Notes: a model not told the origin generated them from the letters alone. DNA of 64,000 nucleotides from UBA2336 sp031395485 (GCA_031395485.1 JANNUS010000012.1:248001-312000); one strand, 5' to 3'; shown: positions 53,803 to 62,865, numbered from the stretch's first letter. Translations and numbers: made by a program.

Positions 53803-54888
53803 TTATTTTTTCAACAGATCGAATAGTTTGGTGTTTACGTAGAGCGTTTCTTTCCAAACCTTTTTTGATTTAAGAACGCCAATTCCTTGAAGTTGCTTCA
53901 GATACTTAGCCGCAGTAATACGCGACACCTTCATTCGAGTGGTGAGAATTTCACTTTTACAATAGGGGTGCTCAAATAAAATTTCAATTAGTTCTTTGCT
54001 ATATACTTTGGGAGCCTTCGCTTTGATTGTTTCCTGTATTTCCACAAAAAGTGCTTGAATGGTTTTTATTTGAGCAATTGCCTCATACGAAGTTTCTTCA
54101 ACTCCTTTCAGCATATAAAGTATCCACTCCTCCCATTTGTTCTTTGTACGGACTTCTTGTAAGAGGCGATAGTAGTCTGATTTATTTTTAATGATGTAAT
54201 TACTCAGGTAAAGGATAGGACTTTCCAACAAGCCGTGTAGCACTATGTGTAGGATATTGATAATTCTACCTGTTCTTCCATTACCATCATAAAATGGGTG
54301 AATACTTTCGAACTGATAATGTTGAATGGCCATTCTAATGAGCGGGGAAATATCGTTTTTCTCATTTAGATAATTTTCTAAATTTCTCATTAACCGAAGA
54401 ATCATTTCATGATCATCAGGGGGAGTATAAATGATTTTGTTCGTGGTTGCATTTCTAAGTGCTGTGCCAGGCAGTTTTCGAATTCCAGCATTGTTTTCTT
54501 CTAATATTTTTTGAATAGCAACAATCGCATTTGTACTTAAAAACCCCTTCTGACTAATAAAACGAGCTCCATATAACACCGCCTCCCGATAGCGAAGTAC
54601 TTCTTTGGTTGACGGATCTGCCTCAGATCCCTTTGCTGAAAGGGCTTGATACAGTTTATCCTGTGTGGTAATAACATTTTCAATTTCCGAACTTACCCTC
54701 GCTTCTTTAAGGACAACTGCATTTAGTAATATGGCAGAGTTTGGCAATGTAAATGCCAACCCTTTCAGTTCTGCCAAGGCTATAGATGACTTTACAAGTT
54801 GTCGAAGAACTTTAACGGTTTCTACTTTCTCCCTATTTGGAGGTAATCTCGGAAGGTCATTGAAGGCTTTAAGATCGGTTTTTGTCAT
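53803..54888 (-). CDS. Fic family protein (AMP-transferase type) with C-terminal winged helix
   Basis: 361 residues. The Fic_N domain contains an inhibitory-helix motif of the S-x-x-x-E-N type (S66-x3-E70-N71), which in class II Fic proteins blocks ATP. The Fic core has the catalytic motif HPFYDGNGRTGR (H197 is the base). A C-terminal winged-helix DNA-binding domain follows (about 285-355; LIEILFEHPYCKSEILTTRM and ITAAKYLKQLQGIGVL). Fic enzymes AMPylate protein side chains; this architecture is usually chromosomal and self-inhibited. The winged helix suggests autoregulation through the repeats upstream (54915-54980). No separate antitoxin gene is adjacent. Confidence 0.92.
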   Translation of the reverse strand: MTKTDLKAFNDLPRLPPNREKVETVKVLRQLVKSSIALAELKGLAFTLPNSAILLNAVVLKEARVSSEIENVITTQDKLYQALSAKGSEADPSTKEVLRYREAVLYGARFISQKGFLSTNAIVAIQKILEENNAGIRKLPGTALRNATTNKIIYTPPDDHEMILRLMRNLENYLNEKNDISPLIRMAIQHYQFESIHPFYDGNGRTGRIINILHIVLHGLLESPILYLSNYIIKNKSDYYRLLQEVRTKNKWEEWILYMLKGVEETSYEAIAQIKTIQALFVEIQETIKAKAPKVYSKELIEILFEHPYCKSEILTTRMKVSRITAAKYLKQLQGIGVLKSKKVWKETLYVNTKLFDLLKK

Positions 54889-54914
54889 GTAAAGTACTTT
54901 TACGCGAGACCTTT

Positions 54915-54980
54915 ATCAGGTAAATATATTAATAAATATTATACATGATACGGTGATCAGGTAAATATCCTATACATGAT
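54915..54980 (-). promoter_or_regulatory. Tandem direct repeats upstream of fic
   Basis: Two units, each ATCAGGTAAATAT then TATACATGAT (54915-54927 with 54940-54949; 54956-54968 with 54971-54980). The gap between the halves is 12 bases in the first unit and 2 in the second. They lie 27-92 bases upstream of the fic start, where an operator would be expected. Confidence 0.55.
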
Positions 54981-55069
54981 CCACTACTAGCGTGTGCATA
55001 GGACTAATTGAAGAGCCCCACAATATGCTCCGTCTTGCAATCGTTGTACAGCTATTTAAAATAACGCTG

Positions 55070-55116
55070 ATTATGTAACTGGTGCAAACCAGTTAACAAT
55101 AACATTGTTACATAAT
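55070..55116. other. Perfect three-way-junction palindrome
   Basis: 47 bases fold with no unpaired junction base. Stem 1 is ATTATGT (55070-55076) with ACATAAT (55110-55116). Stem 2 is AACTGGT (55077-55083) with ACCAGTT (55088-55094), loop GCAA. Stem 3 is AACAAT (55095-55100) with ATTGTT (55104-55109), loop AAC. All 20 pairs are Watson-Crick. It lies in the 311-base gap upstream of fic and downstream of the gyrA-TPR operon terminator. The gap shows nothing else apart from the fic repeats and the terminator. Confidence 0.7.
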
Positions 55117-55149
55117 TTATATTATGTTAAGTAGCAAAGTTAAAGCATG

Positions 55150-55171
55150 AAAGGCTCCATTCTGGAGCCTC
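55150..55171 (-). terminator. Likely terminator of the gyrA-TPR operon
   Basis: AGGCTCCA (55152-55159), loop TTC and TGGAGCCT (55163-55170) form a perfect 8-bp stem 30 bases downstream of the TPR gene stop. On the minus strand it is followed by a short T tract (TTTC), so it is weaker than the other terminators here. Confidence 0.55.
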
Positions 55172-55199
55172 TCCTGATACTTAGCGGTAAAAATTACAC

Positions 55200-56423
55200 C
55201 TATTGAATACCCAATGCTTTATAGCGTCCCTCAATCCTTTTTACGGAAGGATCCATTCCTAAATCAGAATAGATTGAATACAACTCGTCAAGCACTTCCT
55301 GATCAGATGGATTAATCTTTTCGGCCTTCTCCCAATACGGCAATGCAATCTTCAACTTCTCAACATAGAAACCATCTAGCTCAATCATCTTCTTCTTGTC
55401 AGCCGCACTAATTCCCAATGAACTCATCTGACGTTTAAACTTCTTGGCATCTTCACCTATAACCCTGGCTAGATAAAGCTGAGATTCAAAATACTTGGGA
55501 TCAATCTTCAACGACTCCTCAAAATTCCTGCGTGCTTCTCCCAAATTACCTTGCGCAATATTTACGTATCCCAAATAGAAGTGCAATACTTTATTTCCAG
55601 GATCATTTACTACTGCCAACTCCAAGCCACTTTTTGCCTCATCTATCTTTTTAAGGTCGATCAGTAATTCAATCTCTATTAAGGAAAACTGAGTAACATT
55701 TGGCAACGCTTTTTTTGCCTGTTGAATAACTTCAAGTGCTTTAGCCTTGTCTTGTTTCGGGCCAACATATATTTGGTATAAAATAATATAAACCTCCTTA
55801 GCCTTTCCTCCTTTTTTTAAATACTCTTCAACAGCGGCTATGGCCGTATCATACTTCTCTGAACTTTGGGCTGCAATTGCTAAAACATAATATACTAACG
55901 TATCGTTACTATACGTTTTCATAGCATTTTCAAAAACAAATTTTGTCTTTTCCATTTTAGCAATAGCCCCAGTATAATCGGGCTCGTCTTGCTGAATAAG
56001 CTTTATTCCTTTGTCGAGGTAATAATTGCATAAACGCTCAAGCTGAATTGGCTTTGTATTGGAAGCCACAGAGGCTAGATTGCTCGCATCCGCTACAAAA
56101 TACTCCTTACCAACGGCCGCCATTTGATCAGCCTTTTTAAAGGACTCAATAGACACCATCAATGCATTATTTGACAATGACTTATATGCTTCATTTGAAG
56201 TTGTGTCGAGGCTGGCATAAATTAAACCACGGTAATACCAGGTCTTTCCATCTCCCATTGTTTTTTCATAGGTAGTGGCTGCATCTATCATTTCTTTCGC
56301 TTCGCCAAACTTACCCTCCTGCCATAGCGTAATTGCTTTATTCAAATTTGGTTTAATCGGTTTCTGCGCAAATACAAGTGCCGGAACCAATAATAAAATC
56401 AAAATAAATTTTTTCATTTTCAA
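55200..56423 (-). CDS. Secreted/periplasmic TPR-repeat protein
   Basis: 407 residues. Signal peptide MKMKKFILILLLVPALVFAQ. Several TPR units follow: ALTLWQEGKFGEAKEMI-like ITLWQEGKFGEAKEMIDAA, YYVLAIAAQSSEKYDTAIAAV, LLIDLKKIDEAKSGLELAVV, LHFYLGYVNIAQGNLGEARR and a last one before INPSDQEVLDELYSIYSDLG. TPR arrays act as protein-binding scaffolds. It lies 12 bases downstream of gyrA and is almost certainly cotranscribed with it, an arrangement whose meaning is unclear. It ends at the hairpin at 55150-55171. Confidence 0.85.
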   Translation of the reverse strand: MKMKKFILILLLVPALVFAQKPIKPNLNKAITLWQEGKFGEAKEMIDAATTYEKTMGDGKTWYYRGLIYASLDTTSNEAYKSLSNNALMVSIESFKKADQMAAVGKEYFVADASNLASVASNTKPIQLERLCNYYLDKGIKLIQQDEPDYTGAIAKMEKTKFVFENAMKTYSNDTLVYYVLAIAAQSSEKYDTAIAAVEEYLKKGGKAKEVYIILYQIYVGPKQDKAKALEVIQQAKKALPNVTQFSLIEIELLIDLKKIDEAKSGLELAVVNDPGNKVLHFYLGYVNIAQGNLGEARRNFEESLKIDPKYFESQLYLARVIGEDAKKFKRQMSSLGISAADKKKMIELDGFYVEKLKIALPYWEKAEKINPSDQEVLDELYSIYSDLGMDPSVKRIEGRYKALGIQ

Positions 56424-56435
56424 TCTCAGGTTTAG

Positions 56436-58925
56436 TTATTGTTCTTGGTTAGTTTCTTCTTCAATTTTCTGAATTTTCTCTACGGATGAAATCCTGTCGT
56501 CTTCATTGAGTTTGATTAATCGCACACCTTGTGTTGCTCTGCCCATCACGCGCAATCCCCCTACTTCAATTCGTATAGTAATACCCGAACGGTTAATAAT
56601 CATAAGTTCATCTTCATCGGCAACCTGCTTAATGGCAACAAGCTTGCCAGTTTTGTCGGTAACGTTAATGGTTTTAACACCCTTTCCTCCGCGTTTGGTA
56701 ACACGATAATCGTCTATTGAAGAACGCTTACCATATCCCTTCTCCGAAACAACCAATAAGTTAGCATCGTCTCGGGTAATACAAACCATACCAATTACTT
56801 TATCCACCGGATTATCCAACGTTACGCCCCTCACTCCCGCTGCGGTACGCCCCATTGGCCGCACATCCTTCTCATGGAAATGCACGGCTTTACCCTCAGA
56901 TTTTGCTATAATGATATGATTATTACCATTTGTTAATGAGGCGTTTAACAATTTATCTCCTTCGTGTATCGTAATAGAATTAATTCCACCTTGACGCGGT
57001 CTTGAATAGGCTTCAAGAGAGGTTTTTTTAATGGTTCCCTTTTCGGTGCAAAGAATAACGAAGTTGCTATTGATGTACTCCTCATCTTCAAGCGTTTTTA
57101 CATTGATAATGGCTTTAACAGCATCGCCAGCTTCAATGTTGATTAGATTTTGAACCGCTCTTCCTTTGGAGGTTTTATTCCCCTCTGGAATTTCATAGAC
57201 TTTCTTCCAATAGACTTTCCCAAACTCCGTAAAAATTAATAGATAATTGTGAGCGTGCGCAATAAATAGATGCTCAGTAAAGTCATCTTCCTTGGTGGAC
57301 ACACCGCGTGAACCTATTCCTCCCCTTCCCTGTGTGCGATATTCAGAAAGTACAGTTCGCTTTATGTAGCCCTGATTCGAAATGGTTATCACCATCTCTT
57401 CATTTGGGATCATATCTTCCACTGTAATATCTTCCTCGGTATGCATGATCAGTGTTCTGCGCTCATCTCCGTAGCGTTCTTTTATGTCGGCTAACTCATC
57501 TTTTATGATTTTCATTCGCAGTGGCTCATTGGCTAGAATTTCCTTCAACTTGCCAATCAACTCCATAATCTCCTTATACTCTTGCTGAATTTTATCACGC
57601 TCCAACCCTGTTAACCGTTGCAAGCGCATTTCAAGTATAGCTTTCGACTGAATTTCAGAAAGCCCAAAGCGCTTCATTAATTCAACTTTGGCTGTTTCCG
57701 GATCTTTCGAAGCTCGGATTAAGGCAATCACTTCATCGAGGTGATCTAACGCAATCAAATAACCTTCTAAAATGTGCGCACGCTTCTCCGCTTCTGCTAA
57801 TTCATATTTTGTTCTGCGAATTACTACTTCATGTCTATGCTCTACAAAGTACTTAATCAGGTCTTTAAGATTAAGCGTCTGCGGCCGCCCTTTAACAAGT
57901 GCCACATTGTTAATTCCAAAAGAAGTCTGAAGTGACGTAAACTTGAATAAATTATTAAGCACGATATTGGGTATCGCGTCTTTCCGTAAATCATATACAA
58001 TCCGTAAGCCTTCCCGATCCGATTCATCACGGATATCCGATATTCCCTCGATCTTTTTTTCGTTAACCAGGGCAGCGGTCTTTTCAATCATTAAGGCCTT
58101 ATTCACCTGATAGGGTATCTCCGTTACAATAATCTGATCACGGCCATTCGGTGTTGTAACAATTTCAGCTTTCGCTCTTACCATCACCTTGCCCCTACCC
58201 GTCCGGTACGCTTCACGTACTCCTGCAACCCCGTAAATAATTCCGCCTGTAGGAAAATCCGGTGCCGTTACAAATTTCATCAACTCGTCAATCGTAATTT
58301 CGCTATTATCGATATAGGCAATAATTCCATCGATCACCTCCCGTAAATTGTGAGGAGCCATGTTGGTTGCCATCCCGACAGCAATCCCCGAAGCTCCGTT
58401 GATTAGAAGGTTCGGTACTTTGCTAGGTAAAACAGTAGGCTCCGAGTTCTGATCATCGTACGTAGGCCGAAAATCAACCGTATCCTTATTTATATCAGCA
58501 AGTATTTCCTCAGCAAATCTGCGCAACCTGGCTTCGGTATACCGCATCGCAGCCGGTGCATCACCATCTACAGAACCGAAATTACCTTGCCCATCTACCA
58601 ACTGATAGCGCATAGACCAACTCTGTGCCATGCGCACCATGGTATCGTAAATAGAAGCATCTCCGTGTGGGTGGTACTTACCCATCACATCCCCGACAAT
58701 CCTAGCCGATTTCTTATAAGCCTTATTGTAGTTTACCCCTAACTCGAGCATACCATACAACACTCTGCGGTGTACTGGCTTTAGGCCGTCACGCACATCG
58801 GGTAGTGCTCTTGAAATGATTACAGACATCGAATAATCGATGTAAGCACCTCTCATTTCATCTTCAATATTAATTGGAATTATAGATTGTCTGCCTGGGA
58901 TCAGGCCACCGGTTTCTTCGGCCAT
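56436..58925 (-). CDS. gyrA: DNA gyrase subunit A
   Basis: 829-residue type II topoisomerase subunit that cuts and reseals DNA during negative supercoiling. Active-site tyrosine Y129 in AAMRYTEARL. The quinolone-resistance region reads GKYHPHGDASIYDTMVRMAQ, so the residue equivalent to E. coli Ser83 is Ala90 and the Asp87 equivalent is kept. The breakage-reunion and coiled-coil domains are followed by a six-bladed C-terminal pinwheel with a GyrA-box-like TKRGGKG at about residue 765. The box and the gene length favour GyrA over ParC. The start at 58925 gives the normal N-terminus (RQSIIPINIEDEMRGAYIDY). Confidence 0.96.
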   Translation of the reverse strand: MAEETGGLIPGRQSIIPINIEDEMRGAYIDYSMSVIISRALPDVRDGLKPVHRRVLYGMLELGVNYNKAYKKSARIVGDVMGKYHPHGDASIYDTMVRMAQSWSMRYQLVDGQGNFGSVDGDAPAAMRYTEARLRRFAEEILADINKDTVDFRPTYDDQNSEPTVLPSKVPNLLINGASGIAVGMATNMAPHNLREVIDGIIAYIDNSEITIDELMKFVTAPDFPTGGIIYGVAGVREAYRTGRGKVMVRAKAEIVTTPNGRDQIIVTEIPYQVNKALMIEKTAALVNEKKIEGISDIRDESDREGLRIVYDLRKDAIPNIVLNNLFKFTSLQTSFGINNVALVKGRPQTLNLKDLIKYFVEHRHEVVIRRTKYELAEAEKRAHILEGYLIALDHLDEVIALIRASKDPETAKVELMKRFGLSEIQSKAILEMRLQRLTGLERDKIQQEYKEIMELIGKLKEILANEPLRMKIIKDELADIKERYGDERRTLIMHTEEDITVEDMIPNEEMVITISNQGYIKRTVLSEYRTQGRGGIGSRGVSTKEDDFTEHLFIAHAHNYLLIFTEFGKVYWKKVYEIPEGNKTSKGRAVQNLINIEAGDAVKAIINVKTLEDEEYINSNFVILCTEKGTIKKTSLEAYSRPRQGGINSITIHEGDKLLNASLTNGNNHIIIAKSEGKAVHFHEKDVRPMGRTAAGVRGVTLDNPVDKVIGMVCITRDDANLLVVSEKGYGKRSSIDDYRVTKRGGKGVKTINVTDKTGKLVAIKQVADEDELMIINRSGITIRIEVGGLRVMGRATQGVRLIKLNEDDRISSVEKIQKIEEETNQEQ

Positions 58926-59014
58926 TCAAGTATTAATTTATATGCGAAATTCAGTGCTTTTTTAAGCTTGGCAAGATACCAAATTTCCCTTGAAAAACGG
59001 GTTAAAACACACGC

Positions 59015-60061
59015 TTAGTATGGATTTAATTTACTTTTATTTCTACCCTTATACTTAATCAACTCGGGGTAGTTTTCGCCATAATGTGGGTTCTGTTTTT
59101 TATAAATAGGATGAACCCTGCTACGATACTCTTTATTGCCATGTGCATGATTGATTTGTGCCTTACACCTTTTTTCAAAACACTTCCTTAGTTCTGGTAT
59201 CCTATAGGTTGCGCCTATGTTGAAATAAAAAGCATTAGCCTTATGCTTTATGCTTTGGCCTGTTTCGGGGATATCAAGGGTAAAGCTTTTAATCTCGTAT
59301 GATGGCCGTATGAATAGTCGGAAATACTCAGACAATTCACGATCTATGGTTGCTCCAAGATTAACGAATACGCCTTTTGTTATCCGGCTTTTGTCAAACT
59401 TCTTTCCAAGACTATAACCACCAATATTGGCGTCTACCGTTAGTAAATAGTCTTGATACCGATAAACGGAGGCTCCCAATAGAAGGAAATACTTTTTCAG
59501 AAAAAAACTTGAAACATCGGGTGAATAACTGTTGATGCTACCTTTATTGCTTATGGGTGCGAAGTCGCCAACCTTTGTAAACTCGAACGAATACCCTGCA
59601 CCGATTCGGTAACGATTTTTGAATTCTACATGAATAGTCGCTTTTAGTGGAATGTTAAATGACTTACTCTTAAACCCGATCTCCGCGGTATCTGAACTAA
59701 CGGCAAAATCTGCTGGATTGATTATTAATGAGGCGGTATCAAGCCGATTAAACCAGTTGGTAAATCCAAGGGTGGGCTGACCGGGATCAAAAATAATGGG
59801 AGCGCTCGCTGCCGGTTGATAAATTGCAAAGCCATCAAACGTATGCTTAAAAGTAGTAGAACCATAGCCCGTACTTAAACCAAAATGAAGCTTGCTAAGC
59901 AACGCGCGTATAGCTCCGGCTTTTTCCCTTTCAACGTAAAAATGGTCGAGGGGTATACTTACTTCCTTGTCTTGAGCGAAGGTTATTTCTAAGCTCAAAA
60001 GACAAAGCAAACAGGCTAATATGATGATGGAACGGTTCAGTAGTATTCTATTAATTAACAA
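59015..60061 (-). CDS. Secreted outer-membrane-barrel-like protein, unknown
   Basis: 348 residues, family not recognised. Signal peptide (about 30 residues, SIIILACLLCLLSLEITFAQ), then alternating hydrophobic/polar strands (LHFGLSTGYGSTTFKHTF; NRYRIGAGYSFEFTKVGDFA; YLLTVDANIGGYSLGKKF; YFRLFIRPSYEIKSFTLDI; FYFNIGATYRI) suggesting a porin-like barrel. After the last strand (about residue 285) comes a basic, His/Tyr/Lys/Asn-rich tail of about 60 residues (INHAHGNKEYRSRVHPIYKK; NPHYGENYPELIKYKGRN). That tail is unusual for a barrel and may be periplasmic and bind peptidoglycan or metal. It precedes gyrA on the same strand by about 90 bases. Confidence 0.65.
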   Translation of the reverse strand: MLINRILLNRSIIILACLLCLLSLEITFAQDKEVSIPLDHFYVEREKAGAIRALLSKLHFGLSTGYGSTTFKHTFDGFAIYQPAASAPIIFDPGQPTLGFTNWFNRLDTASLIINPADFAVSSDTAEIGFKSKSFNIPLKATIHVEFKNRYRIGAGYSFEFTKVGDFAPISNKGSINSYSPDVSSFFLKKYFLLLGASVYRYQDYLLTVDANIGGYSLGKKFDKSRITKGVFVNLGATIDRELSEYFRLFIRPSYEIKSFTLDIPETGQSIKHKANAFYFNIGATYRIPELRKCFEKRCKAQINHAHGNKEYRSRVHPIYKKQNPHYGENYPELIKYKGRNKSKLNPY

Positions 60062-60126
60062 CCATTAAGTGTCTCATTATCTGCTTATTAAATACTAAAA
60101 TTAAGCTATTTATTTTCAATGTCCTA

Positions 60127-61515
60127 CTAATTACCGACACGCCTCGACTCCAACGAAGCGAAAGTATGAAAAAGTGTTTGGTTTATTTCCGGATCATATA
60201 TAAAGCGATGCTCAGTATCTTCACCATTCCAAGAATGAAGTGTTAATAGAATATTATTAACGCCTTGAGCTAGCGGAACCCTACAATAAAAAATACCATG
60301 TGGTAAAGTCTGCCAGTTGCGTGTGTCAGCTCGTTCAGTAACAGCATTTACAACACTTAATAACGTTCCAAGCCCCTTATCCTTTTTTCGAACACTTTTC
60401 TCCGCTGTCTTTTTTAGTGCTGCTCGCAACAAGCTTTTGCTAAACTCAAGTGTCATTCGATCCTGAAGACTTTTAGTAGCAATTTTATTAATGTCCTCTG
60501 CCAACTGAAGTGGATATGTAGTGTCACCAATGGCAATAGATGCGGAGCCAAAGTAGACTGGTCGTTCGACATATTTTGGAAAAGCTACTCGTAATACTCC
60601 TAAATCGCGAAGATCCGATCGGTCACTCTTATCATTCACCAAAAAACTAAAATTTGTTGCTATGCTTTGATTGCTAAATATGAAAACATTTTCGTTAGCA
60701 TTTTTCACAGAAAAATTTAAGCTCCATTCATCCTTTATCGGGCCTAAGCCATTGTGCCAGAAAAAAACAAGCTCCGCTTCGGATTTTGATACTTTAAAAT
60801 CTGGCCAGTCAAACTTTCTTTTATAAAAATCAAACTCCTCATTGAATCCTACATTCCATGCACTTACTAATAAATCATGCTTTAGCTGATTCGGTGCATG
60901 CAAACCGAAAAGCGGCACATAATCAGACTCATAAATTTCATAAGCATTCCGGTAGGCAATAAATGCATTGTTCCAATCCTTTGTTGTTTGATAGATTATT
61001 CCCATCAGGGTATGGATAAATGCATCCCGCTGAAATTTTTTAGGAGACTTGTATTTATCAGCTAACTGTTGAAGGCGAATGTTCAATCGCTTACATTCCA
61101 CCAAGGCTTCATCATATTTCAACATTTTCATAAAATTAATGGCCTTATAATAAAGCGGCATCAGATGCTCGTGATCCTCTCCGCGGTACACGGTAACCAA
61201 CGGGTTTGTAAAATACGATGCCCCTTCTGCTGCATAATTGACTTTATAGTCTTCACCGAAGATGAAAGCTTTTTCAAAAAATATATTGCTCTCTTTATAC
61301 TGACCTTTCATCGATAAGAGAAGGCCAGTATTAAGGTAGTATAGAAATTTAATATTAGTTTTAGCATACTGCCGGTCGTTTTGAAGTTGCTCCAACGCCA
61401 AATCAATATTCCCTTGCTCAAATTGCTGATTAAAATCATGGCTTACTTCGTAAAAGCTAGCACAAGCTGAAAGTAGCCCCATGATGATTATAATGATCAC
61501 AGCCCTTTTCAGCAT
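60127..61515 (-). CDS. COG3014-like TPR lipoprotein
   Basis: 462 residues with lipoprotein signal MLKRAVIIIIIMGLLSAC. The N-terminal half has helical repeat pairs (QFEQGNIDLALEQLQND; YLNTGLLLSMKGQYKESNIF; KMLKYDEALVECKRLNIRLQ; YQTTKDWNNAFIAYRNAYEI). The C-terminal half is beta-rich with a HNGLGPIKDEWSLNF segment and LRVAFPKYVERPVYFGSASI, as in COG3014 proteins. The LpoB-like gene lies 9 bases upstream in the same operon. COG3014 and LpoB-like genes often occur together and have been linked to cell-wall synthesis, but the biochemical role here is inference. Confidence 0.7.
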   Translation of the reverse strand: MLKRAVIIIIIMGLLSACASFYEVSHDFNQQFEQGNIDLALEQLQNDRQYAKTNIKFLYYLNTGLLLSMKGQYKESNIFFEKAFIFGEDYKVNYAAEGASYFTNPLVTVYRGEDHEHLMPLYYKAINFMKMLKYDEALVECKRLNIRLQQLADKYKSPKKFQRDAFIHTLMGIIYQTTKDWNNAFIAYRNAYEIYESDYVPLFGLHAPNQLKHDLLVSAWNVGFNEEFDFYKRKFDWPDFKVSKSEAELVFFWHNGLGPIKDEWSLNFSVKNANENVFIFSNQSIATNFSFLVNDKSDRSDLRDLGVLRVAFPKYVERPVYFGSASIAIGDTTYPLQLAEDINKIATKSLQDRMTLEFSKSLLRAALKKTAEKSVRKKDKGLGTLLSVVNAVTERADTRNWQTLPHGIFYCRVPLAQGVNNILLTLHSWNGEDTEHRFIYDPEINQTLFHTFASLESRRVGN

Positions 61516-61524
61516 GAGCGAAAA

Positions 61525-62100
61525 CTAATTTTTTACGAATTTCTTAATCTCATTTTGCCCATACCAAACACGCTTGTTTGTTTCAATATCGGTGAGAAAA
61601 AGCGTGGTGATATAATTGACTACTCTTTTCTTGCTGTAAGTATCTGTTTCTGAATTAATCTCACCAAAAAGCATAACGTCAGCTCCAATTTCCTTACCCC
61701 ACTTGGCCACTGTTGCCGGGTCTGAAAAATCTTGTTGCTCAGCTCTTTCCTGGCGAAGTTTATCGCGGAATTCGGATGACTCCACCAACTCGGACATGCC
61801 CGAATTATGAATAACAATCTCAAATCGCTTCACAAAATTACTGGCATCTATATGCTCGCTGGTTTTATTCCTAATAATGCCGATGACGATTACTGGCTTA
61901 CGTGCTAACCCATCAGCATATTTTTTAAAAGTATTGGATTGAAAAAGGTCATGAATCAGTTGGTCGGCCACCTTGCGTGAATCAGTGTCATTCCATCTAC
62001 CACTTAAGTCAATTTCAGTATTTGGTTGTATGCGGGTTACCGTACGGGCACAGGAAACAAGTATAACAACTAAAAAAATTAAAGAATAGCGAGTTTTCAT
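61525..62100 (-). CDS. lpoB: LpoB-like penicillin-binding-protein activator lipoprotein
   Basis: 191 residues from the ATG at 62100, which gives a lipoprotein signal (MKTRYSLIFLVVILVSC); a start at 62187 would overlap rpe and lacks a signal. Matches LpoB: IDLSGRWNDTDSRKVADQLI, KPVIVIGIIRNKTSEHID, RFEIVIHNSGMSELVES and GADVMLFGEINSETDTYSKK. In proteobacteria LpoB stimulates PBP1b from the outer membrane. The C-terminal strand (TDIETNKRVWYGQNEIKKF) is the family end. It is nine bases upstream of the COG3014-like gene and 31 bases downstream of rpe. Confidence 0.85.
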   Translation of the reverse strand: MKTRYSLIFLVVILVSCARTVTRIQPNTEIDLSGRWNDTDSRKVADQLIHDLFQSNTFKKYADGLARKPVIVIGIIRNKTSEHIDASNFVKRFEIVIHNSGMSELVESSEFRDKLRQERAEQQDFSDPATVAKWGKEIGADVMLFGEINSETDTYSKKRVVNYITTLFLTDIETNKRVWYGQNEIKKFVKN

Positions 62101-62131
62101 ATGACTACCGAAAATCAAAAACCTTGCCGCT

Positions 62132-62785
62132 TTATAATCCCTTAAGCTGAGCGATAACAGCCGTGGGGTCAGCTGAACTGAAAACAAAATTTCCGGCTAC
62201 TAACACATCGGCACCAGCATCCATAAGAGTTTTCGCATTATTAATATTAACACCGCCATCAATTTCAATTAAAGCACTTGACCCAGAATGTTGAATCAGA
62301 ACTTTTAGTTCCTTGACTTTTTTATAGGTATTCTCGATAAACTTTTGCCCACCAAAACCTGGGTTTACCGACATCAGACAAACTAGATCAATATCCTGAA
62401 TAACATTCTCAAGTTCAGAAATAGAAGTGTGAGGATTTACAGCAACCCCTGCTTTACACCCCAGGCTTTTTATTTGCTGGATGTTTCTGTGTAGATGACG
62501 ACAAGCCTCAACATGTACAGAAATAACCTTAGCACCGGCTTTATGAAAGGCCTCTACATAGCGCTCCGGTTCTATTATCATCAGATGTACATCCAATGGT
62601 TTACGAGCATGCCTGTTAATTGCCTCAACCACCGGCAGGCCCATTGAAATATTTGGAACAAATACTCCATCCATAATATCAATATGAAACCAATCAGCCT
62701 CACTATCGTTAATCATTTTTACTTCACGTTCAAGGTTTGCAAAATCAGAAGCAAGAATAGAGGGTGCTATTATCGGTTTTTTCAT
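62132..62785 (-). CDS. rpe: Ribulose-phosphate 3-epimerase
   Basis: 217-residue TIM-barrel enzyme of the pentose phosphate pathway interconverting D-ribulose-5-phosphate and D-xylulose-5-phosphate. Family motifs are complete: APSILASDFANLEREV, WFHIDIMDGVFVPNISMG (metal-binding His/Asp), PLDVHLMIIEP, VAVNPHTS, SVNPGFGGQKFI and EIDGGVN with the second catalytic Asp. It starts a three-gene run with lpoB and the COG3014-like gene on the minus strand. Confidence 0.96.
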   Translation of the reverse strand: MKKPIIAPSILASDFANLEREVKMINDSEADWFHIDIMDGVFVPNISMGLPVVEAINRHARKPLDVHLMIIEPERYVEAFHKAGAKVISVHVEACRHLHRNIQQIKSLGCKAGVAVNPHTSISELENVIQDIDLVCLMSVNPGFGGQKFIENTYKKVKELKVLIQHSGSSALIEIDGGVNINNAKTLMDAGADVLVAGNFVFSSADPTAVIAQLKGL

Positions 62786-62865
62786 AGGCAGTTTAAAGGT
62801 AGAAATAATTCAAATTATTATTGTCTGGTTGCGGTATTTTAAAGCTCCCTCTCAAGACGTAAGTG

